Below, in pieces: positions 20,498-30,720 of a stretch of 64,000 nt of DNA (its first letter is position 1; the number at the start of each line of letters is the position of its first letter). This stretch comes from Alteromonas naphthalenivorans (GTDB lineage Bacteria > Pseudomonadota > Gammaproteobacteria > Enterobacterales > Alteromonadaceae). The notes under the pieces are model-generated. The model was not told where the DNA came from, did not search any database, and saw only the letters and a program-made list of their open reading frames with translations. The stretch is from the NCBI RefSeq assembly GCF_000213655.1, contig NC_015554.1:3906001-3970000 (forward strand), written 5' to 3'. Position numbers and translations under genes: made by a program.

Positions 20498-21499
20498 ATG
20501 GCTACGATTAAAGACATTGCTCAGGCTGCAGGTGTATCGCTTGCAACCGTTTCACGCGTTATAAATAACGGCCCTAAAGTTGGCAAAGATACTCGTCAAC
20601 GGGTTAAGCTCATCATGGAAGAAATGGGTTATAGACCCAATGCTAATGCCAGAGCTTTGGTGACTAAGCGCAGTGCGTCGCTAGGCGTAGTATTAGCTGA
20701 ACTTCACGACCCTTTTTTCGCTATGCTTGCCCATGGTGTTGAAACCGTTACTCGCAAGAATAACGTTCAAATCCTGTTAAGTGCGGGCTCGATAGAAAAA
20801 GAAACCGAACTGCGTGCCATCGAAATTTTGTTGGAACACCGCGTTGAAGCCATGGTGGTTCACAGTAAAGCGTTAGACGATAAAACCCTTATCGACTTTG
20901 CTAAGCAAGTACCTGGATTTGTATTAATCAACCGCTATATTCCTGAAATTGCTAATCGCTGCGTTTGGTTAGATAACGTAACCGGTGGACGCCTGATGGC
21001 TGAACACGCTATCAATCAAGGACACAAGAATTTGGCGGTCATTAGCAGCCAATACCGCATTGATGATCCTAACCACAGACTAGAAGGCATCGTAAACGCT
21101 GTCGAAGCAGCCAAGCTTTCCTTACCTGAAAGCATGATTGAGTATGCGACCCCAGATCAAGAAGGTGGTGAATTAGCCATGCAGAACTTACTCGCTACTG
21201 GCGCTGAATTTACTGCGGTGCTTGCCTATAACGATGCAATGGCCTCTGGGGCAATGACCATGTTACAAGACCATGGCATTGCCGTACCCGAGCAAGTGTC
21301 GGTGATGGGCTATGATGATGTGTTGTTAGCTAAATATTGTCGCCCTAAATTGACAACCTTACGTTACCCCATAGAAATGATGGCAGCAAAAGCGGCAGAA
21401 CTTGCACTGAAATACGCTGCTGGGGCTAAACCTGAAGAAGGCCTCACCTTTAAATACACGCCCACTATCGTTAAACGTGACTCGGTTGTACGGGTCTAG
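20498..21499 (+). CDS. galR: LacI-family transcriptional regulator, probable galactose repressor
   Basis: The 333-residue protein has a textbook LacI-family N-terminus: the helix-turn-helix IKDIAQAAGVSLATVSRVIN, then a hinge with RPNANARALVTKRS. The remainder is the periplasmic-binding-protein-like sensor domain (SLGVVLAELHDPFFAML, VMGYDDVLLAKYCRPKLTTL). It is divergent from galM and close to a LacI-type palindrome before galT, so control of the galactose genes by a galactose-related ligand is the simplest reading. The symbol is assigned by context and family, not by a diagnostic residue. Confidence 0.85.
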   Translation: MATIKDIAQAAGVSLATVSRVINNGPKVGKDTRQRVKLIMEEMGYRPNANARALVTKRSASLGVVLAELHDPFFAMLAHGVETVTRKNNVQILLSAGSIEKETELRAIEILLEHRVEAMVVHSKALDDKTLIDFAKQVPGFVLINRYIPEIANRCVWLDNVTGGRLMAEHAINQGHKNLAVISSQYRIDDPNHRLEGIVNAVEAAKLSLPESMIEYATPDQEGGELAMQNLLATGAEFTAVLAYNDAMASGAMTMLQDHGIAVPEQVSVMGYDDVLLAKYCRPKLTTLRYPIEMMAAKAAELALKYAAGAKPEEGLTFKYTPTIVKRDSVVRV

Positions 21500-21603
21500 C
21501 ACGCTGTTTTCTTGACTTGGTATGTGGTTAGGTTCTTACCTTTATAAATAGGTAAAAATTATGAAGGTAAGACACTATCTGTTAGAAAATTTCATGGATG
21601 ACA

Positions 21604-21843
21604 GATCTTGACAACTTACTGAGCTTGATCTGTTAGCGAAAATATTTATCCCCAATCCCCTGCTACTAGCGATCCTTACACCGCTAAAGATCTACTTATC
21701 AACCGATCTAAAATAAACTTGCTACAGCCCTTGATTTAATTGAGCTAACGTGATCTGACCAGTTAGTCTAGGAAGATCACGATCTTATAGTAGATTTATA
21801 AACTTAGGGAGTTACCAACAACTTGATCCACACTTTATCCACA
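21604..21843. other. GATC-rich intergenic cluster with DnaA-box-like sequences
   Basis: The 371-base gap after galR holds nine GATC sites in 225 bases (21604, 21627, 21671, 21689, 21705, 21752, 21775, 21781, 21825). It also has a perfect DnaA box TTATCCACA at 21835 and near matches TGATCCACA at 21824, TTATCCCCA at 21646 and TTATCAACC at 21696. The boxes at 21824 and 21835 are in the same orientation, 11 bases apart. No gene is visible. An origin, datA-like or SeqA-type role is possible, but the gene context is not that of oriC. Confidence 0.5.
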
Positions 21844-21870
21844 GGTCTGAAAGTGTGATAAACCTTGATT

Positions 21871-22731
21871 CTACGGGCTTATATGGCTGATGAACCTTTG
21901 ATATTCTTCTATCGCAAAGTCGTGTTTCAGCGTGGCGTTATGGGTAGCACCGGGTACCACGCTAATGTACTTTGCATCACTCGCGGCAGTCGCTAATAAC
22001 TGCTTGCTGATTTCAAATGGGGTGATGACGTCTTTCTCGCCTACCAATAACCACAATGGGCCTTCGTAATGTCGCAAAATAGGCGCTATTTGCATTAAAT
22101 GTACTTCAGGGTGAAGTTTCATGCTGGTTAGTGAATTAGAAAACCCAGGCACCATATTGGCAATAAGATCGGATATGTCGTTAAACGCCCCATCGAGCAC
22201 TAGCCCGCCAATAGGTTTGTTTGCCGCCACATAGCTTGCGAAATAGCTGCCCACGCCTCTGCCATGCACAATAGTGGGCAGTGACTTATCGAATATACCT
22301 TCGGCGTAATCAAAAACAGTTAATGCATCGGCTTTAATCGCATTAATGCTGAGCTTTTCAGATTTCTCACTGGCACCCACACCTTGGTAATCCATCCAAA
22401 GAATATTCGCTGGAATCTTACCTAAGCGATGCAACACGCTGTTGTTTTCACTCACCGGCATACGGTTATCGGCGTAAAAAACAATATTCACCACAGGTTC
22501 AGCATACGACACCGCTACACCTCTTAAGGTGAGGCCTTGCTCATTATCAATTTCTACGCGAGTAATCCCAGCTGAAGTTTTGTCTTGCTCGATGGCGGCA
22601 TGTAGCTTTGTGGTAGTCAGTGGTTTTATTTGGTTGTCTTGATGAAAAAAAGCGCTTGGGGTTACATTAATCGCGCAGGCGGCCAAGCCCAATGACATAA
22701 CAGCCACAGTGAATATTTTTGAAAATGTCAT
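21871..22731 (-). CDS. Alpha/beta-hydrolase-fold lipoprotein lacking the nucleophile Ser
   Basis: The 286-residue protein has a lipoprotein signal peptide with lipobox LAAC (residues 16-19). The fold resembles YfhR/Bem46-like hydrolases: a segment ILWMDYQGVGASE before the elbow, an acid in VGEKDVITPFE and a His in PGATHNATL. However, the nucleophile elbow reads HGRGVGS, where the family has GxSxG, so the catalytic Ser is a Gly. It is therefore probably a pseudoenzyme or uses other chemistry. It is separated by 29 bases from the HAD gene upstream and likely shares its transcript. Confidence 0.75.
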   Translation of the reverse strand: MTFSKIFTVAVMSLGLAACAINVTPSAFFHQDNQIKPLTTTKLHAAIEQDKTSAGITRVEIDNEQGLTLRGVAVSYAEPVVNIVFYADNRMPVSENNSVLHRLGKIPANILWMDYQGVGASEKSEKLSINAIKADALTVFDYAEGIFDKSLPTIVHGRGVGSYFASYVAANKPIGGLVLDGAFNDISDLIANMVPGFSNSLTSMKLHPEVHLMQIAPILRHYEGPLWLLVGEKDVITPFEISKQLLATAASDAKYISVVPGATHNATLKHDFAIEEYQRFISHISP

Positions 22732-22760
22732 ATCACAATCCTTGTTGACTACGTGTTTGC

Positions 22761-23354
22761 TTACACCAATGAATTTACTATCTTACCGTCTTTTACCATA
22801 ACACATGTCATTCCTGCATCTAACGCTGCCCGTTGACCCATTTCAGTATCTTCAAATACTACACAATCTTCTGGCGCAACATGCATTGCTTCTGCAGCCA
22901 TTAGGAAGGTTTCTGGGTGGGGTTTGCCGTTTTTGACATCATCGGCGGTGACCAATACTTTCAATTGATCGATAATATTATGATGACTTAATAACCACTC
23001 AGCATGTTGTCTGTCAGAGCCGGTGCCCACAGAAATTGGATGACTTTTAATGTAATGGTTAAATACGGCGAGGGTATCTGGAATTAACATAGGGATATCG
23101 GGTAACTTTTCTGAGGCACGCTTTTTAAAACCTGCCACTTCTTCGACATCGTTTTGTATATTGTATTTAGCATTCAACATCTCGACGGTCTCGAGTGTTG
23201 GTACGCCGCCTAAACTGTGGATGTAATTGGCATCAAAAGGGTAGCCGAATACTTCACAAGTCACTTGCCACGCATTGATATGTCTGCCCATTGAATCGAC
23301 TAGGGTGCCATCCATATCAAAAATAATGCCTTTAAAAGACGATAAATCTATCAC
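22761..23354 (-). CDS. yqaB: HAD-superfamily phosphatase, YqaB/beta-phosphoglucomutase type
   Basis: The 197-residue protein starts at the GTG at 23354 with AAGGAG 8 bases upstream; an upstream TTG lacks a binding site. HAD motif I is FDMDGTLVDSMG, motif II is SVGTGSDR, the Lys is in VKNGKPHPETF and motif III is VVFEDTEMG. The cap type and sequence resemble E. coli YqaB, a fructose-1-phosphate and sugar phosphatase. The second Asp of DxD and the cap argue for a phosphatase or phosphomutase acting on small sugar phosphates. It probably shares a transcript with the downstream hydrolase-like lipoprotein. Confidence 0.8.
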   Translation of the reverse strand: MIDLSSFKGIIFDMDGTLVDSMGRHINAWQVTCEVFGYPFDANYIHSLGGVPTLETVEMLNAKYNIQNDVEEVAGFKKRASEKLPDIPMLIPDTLAVFNHYIKSHPISVGTGSDRQHAEWLLSHHNIIDQLKVLVTADDVKNGKPHPETFLMAAEAMHVAPEDCVVFEDTEMGQRAALDAGMTCVMVKDGKIVNSLV

Positions 23355-23408
23355 GGTCGCACTCCTTACGTTCGTTATTCTAGGCAATGAAAGCCAATAT
23401 GTTTTCTA

Positions 23409-24749
23409 CTAAGCGCTATCAATTACCGCTCTAGCTTGGGTAGCATCGAAATCTCGATTTACTTTTAAATATACCGTGCCATTTTGACTATTTAAAGTCA
23501 CCTCTAAAACACCTGGAACCAAAGAAATATTTTTCTCTAACGCGTTTTGCTGCTGTTCAGTAAAGCTACCGTTCATCATGACACGCTTAACGCGGCTTAC
23601 TTCCTTAAGCCCCCAAATAATATACAGCCAAATCAACGTGCTTACCGCCCCAATCATATAGGCAATATCAGGTGTCCAAATATCGGTCACAAAGCCAGAT
23701 AACATGCCACCTAAAAAAGCGCCGAAGAACTGGAAGCTAGCATAAATCCCCATGGCAGTGCCTTTTTGACCCGCTGGCGCGATACTGGAAACAAGAGAAG
23801 GAAAGTTCGCTTCTAAATAGTTAAACCCAGTGAAAAACAGTACAACAGCTGCTGTAGTTACCCACCAGCTATGGTCTTTCATGGCAAGGGCTGCAAACGC
23901 ACTGCCCATCAGCACCACGGCGAAAAATAGAAAGGATTTCGGCGTGCGACCTCGGGCCATTCCCATCATTATGACTAGCCCCACCACAGAAATACCTAAT
24001 ACCGGTAAATACACGGTCCAATGGGTATCAAGGGCCATGTCGAAATGCAGTAACGTTAAGGGAAGTTGTACAAATAGCAAAGTGATAAGCATGTGCAAAA
24101 TAAGCACACTGACGTTTAAACGCCAAAGCTGTGAAGAGAACACCAAGCGTTTAAGTTGACCCTTTTGGGGTAACGTATCGCCGCTACTGAGTATTTCACC
24201 GTTTGGCACAACCCATTGCACTAGAGGCATACAAACAATAGCTAACATACCGGTAATAGCGAAAATACCAGCTAAACCCCAATTGTTAGCAATTAATGGC
24301 CCTAGCAACACAGCCATATAAAAAGAAAAACCAATAGCAATACCGATGATAGCCAATACCTTTGCCCGCTGGCTTTCACGGCTAACGTCGGTGGCTAATG
24401 CCATAATCGCACCAGCGATAGCGCCTGCTCCTTGCAATATACGCCCAACGATAAGCCAGGCCATGGTATCAGCGTTAGCCGCCACGAAGCTACCGAACGC
24501 AAATACAGCCAATCCGAACAAAATAACGGGCTTGCGACCCCATTTATCAGACATCATACCCATTGGAATTTGCAAAGCAGCCTGTGTTAAACCGTATCCA
24601 CCCACCGCTAACCCCACCATTAGTGGCGAGTAATCTGAATAATCCATAGCAGCGACGGCTAATACCGGCATCACCATAAATAATCCCAGCATGCGAAGTA
24701 CATAAACAGATGCAAGCGCTAGCGAGGCGCGCAATTCCAAAGCGTTCAA
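23409..24749 (-). CDS. yajR: MFS transporter YajR-like with C-terminal ferredoxin-like domain
   Basis: The 446-residue protein has about twelve membrane segments with the MFS loop motif in GMMSDKWGRKPVI. A soluble C-terminal domain of about 65 residues (MNGSFTEQQQNALEKNISLV onward) has the beta-alpha-beta fold typical of YajR. The start is TTG with GAGGA about 11 bases upstream. YajR-type proteins are proton-coupled efflux pumps of unknown physiological substrate. It is divergent from uvrA, an order also seen in related genera. Confidence 0.85.
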   Translation of the reverse strand: MNALELRASLALASVYVLRMLGLFMVMPVLAVAAMDYSDYSPLMVGLAVGGYGLTQAALQIPMGMMSDKWGRKPVILFGLAVFAFGSFVAANADTMAWLIVGRILQGAGAIAGAIMALATDVSRESQRAKVLAIIGIAIGFSFYMAVLLGPLIANNWGLAGIFAITGMLAIVCMPLVQWVVPNGEILSSGDTLPQKGQLKRLVFSSQLWRLNVSVLILHMLITLLFVQLPLTLLHFDMALDTHWTVYLPVLGISVVGLVIMMGMARGRTPKSFLFFAVVLMGSAFAALAMKDHSWWVTTAAVVLFFTGFNYLEANFPSLVSSIAPAGQKGTAMGIYASFQFFGAFLGGMLSGFVTDIWTPDIAYMIGAVSTLIWLYIIWGLKEVSRVKRVMMNGSFTEQQQNALEKNISLVPGVLEVTLNSQNGTVYLKVNRDFDATQARAVIDSA

Positions 24750-24960
24750 AGCTGTACCGTTCCTCTAAATCAGTCTGACAGATAGTGTGGGCGCGAAGTG
24801 TAGCATATATTGATAAGCTGCCCACGTTCGCAATAATCGATTAATGTAATCTTAAGGTGATCTCATTGATAGCCAATCAGTATAACTTGATCATGCAATG
24901 CAATATCAATTTGCTTGACGACTATGGCATACTGATTCTTTTTTTCGCACTTAGGCTTCA

Positions 24961-27795
24961 ATGGATAAAATCGAGATACGCGGTGCTCGCACCCACAATT
25001 TGAAAAATATCGATTTAACACTGCCCCGAGACAAGCTGGTAGTGATAACTGGGCTTTCAGGCTCAGGTAAATCGTCTTTAGCATTCGATACCCTATACGC
25101 AGAAGGCCAACGTCGTTACGTTGAGTCGTTGTCTGCGTATGCTCGTCAGTTTTTGTCTATGATGGAAAAACCTGATGTTGATCATATAGAAGGTTTGTCG
25201 CCAGCTATATCCATTGAGCAAAAATCAACGTCGCATAACCCGCGTTCTACTGTGGGTACTATTACCGAAATTTACGATTACCTTCGTTTGATGTTTGCCC
25301 GTGTTGGCACGCCACGATGCCCTGACCACGATGTGCCGCTAGACGCACAAACCGTGAGCCAGATGGTAGATAAGGTGCTGGCAATGCCAGAAGGCAGCAA
25401 GTTAATGCTGCTGGCGCCTATCGTGAAAGAACGTAAAGGTGAACATTTAAAAACCCTGCAGAATTTGTCTGCCCAAGGTTTTATTCGAGCGCGAATAGAT
25501 GGCGATGTATGTGACCTGTCCGATCCACCGCCGTTAGATTTACATAAAAAGCATACTATCGAAGTGGTAGTAGACCGCTTTAAAGTGCGTGACGACCTTG
25601 CATTGCGTTTATCTGAATCATTTGAAACCGCATTAGCGTTGGCTGGTGGGAATGCGCTTGTAGCCGACATGGACAATAGCGATGCTGAAGAAATTGTATT
25701 TTCAGCTAACTTCGCCTGCCCACACTGTGGTTACAGTATTAGTGAATTAGAGCCTAGATTGTTCTCGTTCAACAACCCTGCCGGGGCGTGCCCAACCTGT
25801 GATGGTTTAGGCACAAGACAGTTTTTCGACCCAACACGTGTGGTGGGTAACGACGAGTTAAGTCTTGCAGGCGGTGCGGTTCGTGGTTGGGACAAACGTA
25901 GCTATTACTATTTCCAGATGCTGCAATCGGTTGCCGACCATTACGAATTCGACCTTACAGGCCCCTTTGGCGAGTTAGACGATAAGCACAAAGACATCGT
26001 GTTGTATGGCTCTAAAGGTAAGTCGTTAGCGTTTAAATACATTAACGAACGCGGCGATGTGATGGAGCGTAAGCACCCGTTTGAAGGCATTATTCCGAAT
26101 ATGGAGCGCCGCTATCGGGAAACTGAGTCTAACGCGGTGCGTGAAGAGCTTGCTAAATATCTAAGCCAGCAGCATTGCAGCAGCTGTAACGGCACACGCC
26201 TGCGTGTAGAAGCCCGTAATGTGTTTATTGAAGGCACGACTCTGCCCACCATTGCAGAAAAATCGATTGCTGATGCCTATGATTTTTTCGAAAATTTATC
26301 GCTAACAGGCCAGAAAGCGCAAATTGCAGAGAAAATTCTAAAAGAAATTCTCGACCGTTTACGCTTTTTGGTTAACGTTGGTTTGAACTACTTATCCCTT
26401 TCGCGCAGCGCCGATACTTTGTCAGGCGGTGAAGCACAGCGTATTCGCCTTGCTAGCCAAATTGGTGCTGGGCTAGTTGGCGTAATGTATGTTCTTGATG
26501 AACCCTCTATTGGGCTTCACCAAAGAGACAACGAACGCTTATTGAAAACCCTAAGACACTTGCGTGATTTAGGTAACACGGTATTGGTGGTTGAGCATGA
26601 TGAAGACGCCATTCGTGAAGCCGATTATATCGTGGATATTGGCCCTGGAGCCGGTGTACATGGCGGAGAGATTATTGCCGAAGGTCAGCTTGAAGACATT
26701 CTAGCAAGTGAAGACTCACTTACTGGAAAGTACTTATCTGGCCGTGAAAAAATAGTTATACCTGAAGTTCGCACCCCCATTAAAGATGATAAATGGTTGG
26801 AATTAAAAGGCGCCACAGGTAACAACTTGAAGTCGGTAGACTTGCGAGTGCCTATGGGCGTGATGACCTGCGTAACCGGGGTTTCTGGTTCAGGTAAATC
26901 GACCCTTATTAACGATACGTTCTATAAAATCGCCCACTGCGAATTAAACAAAGCCACTACTTCTGAGCCTGCCCCTTATACCTCAATGACAGGGTTAGAT
27001 CAGCTCGATAAAGTGGTCGATATTGACCAAAGCCCTATTGGCAGAACGCCCCGTTCTAACCCTGCAACTTACGCTGGAATTTTCACGCCTATTCGTGAAA
27101 TATTCGCCGGAACGCAGGAAGCGCGCTCTCGCGGTTACAAGCCAGGACGCTTTAGTTTCAACGTGAAAGGCGGTCGTTGTGAAGCGTGTCAGGGCGACGG
27201 TGTGATTAAAGTAGAAATGCACTTCTTGCCTGATGTGTACGTGCCCTGCGACGTTTGTATGGGTAAACGCTACAACCGTGAAACCTTAGAAGTAAAATAC
27301 AAAGACAAAAACATTCATGAAGTGCTAGAAATGACGGTAGAAGATGCTCGAGATTTCTTCGACCCCATTCCGGCCATTGCCCGCAAACTGCAAACCTTAA
27401 AAGAAGTAGGTTTGGCTTATATTCGTTTAGGGCAAGCAGCCACGACGTTATCAGGCGGTGAAGCACAGCGGGTTAAGTTAGCCAAGGAATTGTCGAAACG
27501 CGATACCGGCCAAACGCTGTATATTTTGGATGAACCCACCACTGGGCTTCACTTCCACGATATCAAACAGTTACTCGCCGTACTGCACCGACTCCGTGAC
27601 CATGGCAACACAGTGGTAGTTATTGAGCACAATCTTGATGTGATTAAAACTGCCGACTGGATCATCGATTTGGGCCCAGAAGGTGGTTCAGGTGGTGGTC
27701 AAATTATTGCTGAAGGTACGCCTGAGTTGGTGGCTGAATCTACAGTGTCTCATACCGGCCGCTTCTTAAAGCCGATGCTTGAAGCACAAGCCTAA
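24961..27795 (+). CDS. uvrA: Excinuclease ABC subunit A
   Basis: The 944-residue protein is the damage-recognition ATPase of nucleotide excision repair. It has two ABC ATPase modules: Walker [15 protein letters not shown] near residue 31 and [13 protein letters not shown] near 640. Two ABC signature segments ([24 protein letters not shown]) and zinc-finger Cys pairs (CPHCG and, in the second module, CEACQGDG with CDVCMG) are all in place. The length matches E. coli UvrA (940). It works with UvrB and UvrC. I saw no perfect LexA box in the 211-base interval upstream. Confidence 0.98.
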   Translation: MDKIEIRGARTHNLKNIDLTLPRDKLVVITGLSGSGKSSLAFDTLYAEGQRRYVESLSAYARQFLSMMEKPDVDHIEGLSPAISIEQKSTSHNPRSTVGTITEIYDYLRLMFARVGTPRCPDHDVPLDAQTVSQMVDKVLAMPEGSKLMLLAPIVKERKGEHLKTLQNLSAQGFIRARIDGDVCDLSDPPPLDLHKKHTIEVVVDRFKVRDDLALRLSESFETALALAGGNALVADMDNSDAEEIVFSANFACPHCGYSISELEPRLFSFNNPAGACPTCDGLGTRQFFDPTRVVGNDELSLAGGAVRGWDKRSYYYFQMLQSVADHYEFDLTGPFGELDDKHKDIVLYGSKGKSLAFKYINERGDVMERKHPFEGIIPNMERRYRETESNAVREELAKYLSQQHCSSCNGTRLRVEARNVFIEGTTLPTIAEKSIADAYDFFENLSLTGQKAQIAEKILKEILDRLRFLVNVGLNYLSLSRSADTLSGGEAQRIRLASQIGAGLVGVMYVLDEPSIGLHQRDNERLLKTLRHLRDLGNTVLVVEHDEDAIREADYIVDIGPGAGVHGGEIIAEGQLEDILASEDSLTGKYLSGREKIVIPEVRTPIKDDKWLELKGATGNNLKSVDLRVPMGVMTCVTGVSGSGKSTLINDTFYKIAHCELNKATTSEPAPYTSMTGLDQLDKVVDIDQSPIGRTPRSNPATYAGIFTPIREIFAGTQEARSRGYKPGRFSFNVKGGRCEACQGDGVIKVEMHFLPDVYVPCDVCMGKRYNRETLEVKYKDKNIHEVLEMTVEDARDFFDPIPAIARKLQTLKEVGLAYIRLGQAATTLSGGEAQRVKLAKELSKRDTGQTLYILDEPTTGLHFHDIKQLLAVLHRLRDHGNTVVVIEHNLDVIKTADWIIDLGPEGGSGGGQIIAEGTPELVAESTVSHTGRFLKPMLEAQA

Positions 27796-27829
27796 GCTTA
27801 CGAGCATAAAGGCTTAGTATCAAAACAAA

Positions 27830-27853
27830 AAAACGCGCCATTTCGGCGCGTTT
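27830..27853. terminator. Bidirectional terminator between uvrA and yegD
   Basis: A stem of AACGCGCC with GGCGCGTT around a short loop is flanked by A-rich sequence on the left and T-rich on the right. It can terminate uvrA and the convergent yegD. Confidence 0.92.
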
Positions 27854-27910
27854 TTTATGTAGTTTCTTATGTAGTTCGGTTAAATACTTAGGTACTTAAC
27901 TGACCACGCT

Positions 27911-29410
27911 TTAAAACTTAAATGCCTGAATAGCCAAGCCTTCGCACACCGAGTTAAACGCATCGTTCTCTAACCGAGGCAATCCGGTCAGTAGCTCTTC
28001 ATACAGTGCGTCGATAATAATAGGCGATAAGCTCATACCACCGGTAACCATTACTACCTCGGGTGCCGCGCTGCTTTTCTCTAAACACTCCACCACTAAC
28101 GCTTTTACCTTACTTAACCACGGCTTTAATGCGCTTTTTAGGTCTTCGGTACTAATGTTTACATCAAAATCATCTTCAATGTAATGTAGCGGTAAGGTGA
28201 TCTTGTCTTTGCTAGAAAGCAGTTCTTTTGCCATTCTCACCGAGTTAACCACCCGCGCCGACAATTTGTTTTCTTGTACTAGCAGTAAACGCTCTAATTG
28301 TTCTGGGTGCTTGGTTACTGACATGGTTTGAGAAATCTCTAGGCCGTAATCATCAGAGAAGAACCGAGTAAGTGCAGGGATATTATCAACCGCACACATA
28401 TCTGAATAATAAGTAGGGGGAATAGGCAGGCCATTAATCATTTTAAGCCCCATTCCCATTTCAGGCGCAACCACTTTCAGCAACAAACTCTTATCACAAT
28501 CCATGCCGCCTAAGCGTCTTCCCGTTACCGATAGCACATCTTGCTTTCTATCCAGTTGGTTATTGCGTTCAGGCGAAAGATTAATACAACAGATGTCTGT
28601 GGTACCACCGCCAATATCCACAATAAGCGCGGTGGTATCGCGGGGTAATGTCTGCTCAATTTTATACGCCGCCGCAATGGGCTCATCCAAAAAGTTAATT
28701 TTACTAAAGCCGGCGTTAGATGCAGCTTCAGTCATAATCTGAATGGCTTGGGTATTGCCTACTTCACCACGGGTACCGTGAAACTTAACCGGGCGACCTA
28801 TAACTACCGATGAAACAGGCTTTTCTAATTGGGTTTCGGCACACTGTTTAAAGTAGGCTAGCTGTTTGGCAATAATGCCAATAAATGCCTTTTTCTGGTC
28901 ACCATCTAAAGATGCACCTAAGAAGTTTTTAGGTGAGTAAATTAGGCGGCCTTTATCAGGCATTTTTAAAAAGCGCTTAAACCCTTCTTCACCGAAGGCA
29001 AACTTACCGTGTTCTACTAGTCGCAATAATGGAATTTCTTCCAGCGACATAGCATGCATAAGTTGCTGAATGGCCTTTCGTTGCAACGCTGGTCGGTTAT
29101 GGTATTCACCACGAAGCGATTCAATGCGGTTGCTATAGCGCGACTGCTCTTTAGGGTCTTTAGCGTCGTAATAGCCCTGCTTGGCTTTGTCTATTTGCTC
29201 GTTGATTAAACGCTGCAACTGCGACACTTTAGCTTCCACCATGGCATCGGGCGGAGGCGGCAGTTCATCCTCAAAGTATATAAATACAGACGAGCGAATT
29301 TTATTACCCTGTTCAAGTGACGGGTCGAGCTTTATATGTCTATGGGTAGCGCCATCAAAGTACACCACCTCAGAATTTGAGGTACCGTAATCAATCCCAA
29401 TTGCAGTCAT
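27911..29410 (-). CDS. yegD: Hsp70-like chaperone-fold ATPase, YegD type
   Basis: The 499-residue protein begins with the Hsp70/actin phosphate-1 motif IGIDYGTSNSEVVYFDG. It has the second phosphate motif LIVDIGGGTTDI (about 265) and the adenosine motif VMVTGGMSLSPIIIDAL near the C-terminus. It lacks the DnaK substrate-binding domain and is the length of YegD-type proteins. Its client and partner proteins are unknown. The initiator ATG is clear and the gene is monocistronic. Confidence 0.85.
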   Translation of the reverse strand: MTAIGIDYGTSNSEVVYFDGATHRHIKLDPSLEQGNKIRSSVFIYFEDELPPPPDAMVEAKVSQLQRLINEQIDKAKQGYYDAKDPKEQSRYSNRIESLRGEYHNRPALQRKAIQQLMHAMSLEEIPLLRLVEHGKFAFGEEGFKRFLKMPDKGRLIYSPKNFLGASLDGDQKKAFIGIIAKQLAYFKQCAETQLEKPVSSVVIGRPVKFHGTRGEVGNTQAIQIMTEAASNAGFSKINFLDEPIAAAYKIEQTLPRDTTALIVDIGGGTTDICCINLSPERNNQLDRKQDVLSVTGRRLGGMDCDKSLLLKVVAPEMGMGLKMINGLPIPPTYYSDMCAVDNIPALTRFFSDDYGLEISQTMSVTKHPEQLERLLLVQENKLSARVVNSVRMAKELLSSKDKITLPLHYIEDDFDVNISTEDLKSALKPWLSKVKALVVECLEKSSAAPEVVMVTGGMSLSPIIIDALYEELLTGLPRLENDAFNSVCEGLAIQAFKF

Positions 29411-29579
29411 AATTATTGTTTAATCAGAAATTTGGCGCAGATTGTAATTTAAAACCACGCTGGAATCACTTTTCATCTTAATTTCGTTTCCAATGGCCGC
29501 TCAGGTTGAGCCAGATTACTGAAAAACCCAATATAGCGTGATAAAGTGAGGACACATCACGATAAAAATAAGAGGCAAT

Positions 29580-30014
29580 ATGTCAGTAGCCACTCCATCA
29601 GAAATCATTCCTATGGAAATGTCATTCGAAGTTAGGTTTTGTGAGACCGATGCCCTGCAACACGTAAGTAATACCGCATTAGTCAGCTGGTTTGAAGCGG
29701 CGCGGGATCCTATCTTCAGAATATTTACGCCGACGATGGATTTACAGAACTGGCCGCTTATTTTAGCAAGCTACAAAGTCGATTTTCTTGCGCAAATTTT
29801 TTACGGAAAAACCGTTACCGTAAAAACGTTTATCAGTCGTTTAGGGAACAGTGCGTTCGATGTGTATCAAGAGCTTTGGCAAGACGGGAATCTGTGCTCA
29901 ACGGGCATTACCACTATGGTACATTTCGATTATCAGCAGCAGCGCTCGGCGCCTATCCCTGACGATATAAAAGCGACATTACAGGCACACTTTAAGGCAC
30001 TACCTAATGGCTGA
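29580..30014 (+). CDS. Acyl-CoA thioesterase, 4HBT hotdog family
   Basis: The 144-residue protein carries the 4-hydroxybenzoyl-CoA thioesterase signature, with the catalytic Asp in VRFCETDALQHVSNTALVSW. Length and fold match YbgC/FadM-type thioesterases that hydrolyse acyl-CoA. The usual HVNN is HVSN here. It overlaps the next gene by 8 bases, so the two are co-translated. Confidence 0.85.
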   Translation: MSVATPSEIIPMEMSFEVRFCETDALQHVSNTALVSWFEAARDPIFRIFTPTMDLQNWPLILASYKVDFLAQIFYGKTVTVKTFISRLGNSAFDVYQELWQDGNLCSTGITTMVHFDYQQQRSAPIPDDIKATLQAHFKALPNG

Positions 30015-30708
30015 TTTAATTGACGTTATTGATGATGTTTTATCTCCCGAATTGTGTACCCAACTCATCGCGCGCTTTGAAAAAAGCCCCAACCTCACTC
30101 AAGGTAAAACCGGCGGCGGTGTGGATTTAGATAAGAAGCGTAGTGTTGATGTATCTATTTCTCAACAGCCTGAGTTTGCTGACTTGTTTAAGCAGGTCAT
30201 GCAGTTAACAGGCGAGCAATTGGTGAAGTATATAGAGAAATATTATTACGCGTTGGTAGGCCCAATAGGGTTGACCGTTCGCCATCCAAAAACCGGCGAG
30301 CCTGTTAAACTAACCGGTGAAAACTTTGAAGAAGTAGGTAAACCTAACCTTCATAACTTGGTTAATTATCTTTTTCGTATTGGCGACATTAACGCACAAC
30401 GCTACAGTGCAGGTAATGGCGGTTATCCTTACTGGCATTCAGAGGTTTATCCGCAAGCACCTCATAATGAAGCTTTGCATCGCGTATTACTGTTTATGTT
30501 TTATTTGAATGATGTGGAAGATGGTGGGGAAACCGAATTTTATTATCAAGATAAAGCCGTAAAGCCTAAAGCGGGCAGAATGGTGATTGCCCCTGCTTAT
30601 TTTACCCATACTCACCGTGGGCAAATACCTAAAAGCAACGACAAGTACATTCTAACCTCGTGGCTGCTGTTCAATCGCGCAGAACAGATCTATACACCAC
30701 AAGGCTAG
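30007..30708 (+). CDS. 2-oxoglutarate/Fe(II)-dependent oxygenase, prolyl 4-hydroxylase-like
   Basis: The 233-residue protein has the double-stranded beta-helix core of the P4H family. The proximal metal motif reads WHSE (HxE rather than the common HxD) near residue 148. The distal His lies in FTHTHRGQ, and a Lys follows in KSNDKYILTSW, the position that binds 2-oxoglutarate. GGETEFYY between them is typical. Family enzymes hydroxylate protein or small-molecule targets; the substrate is unknown. It is coupled to the upstream thioesterase gene. Confidence 0.82.
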   Translation: MADLIDVIDDVLSPELCTQLIARFEKSPNLTQGKTGGGVDLDKKRSVDVSISQQPEFADLFKQVMQLTGEQLVKYIEKYYYALVGPIGLTVRHPKTGEPVKLTGENFEEVGKPNLHNLVNYLFRIGDINAQRYSAGNGGYPYWHSEVYPQAPHNEALHRVLLFMFYLNDVEDGGETEFYYQDKAVKPKAGRMVIAPAYFTHTHRGQIPKSNDKYILTSWLLFNRAEQIYTPQG

Positions 30709-30720
30709 ACCATATTTTTT

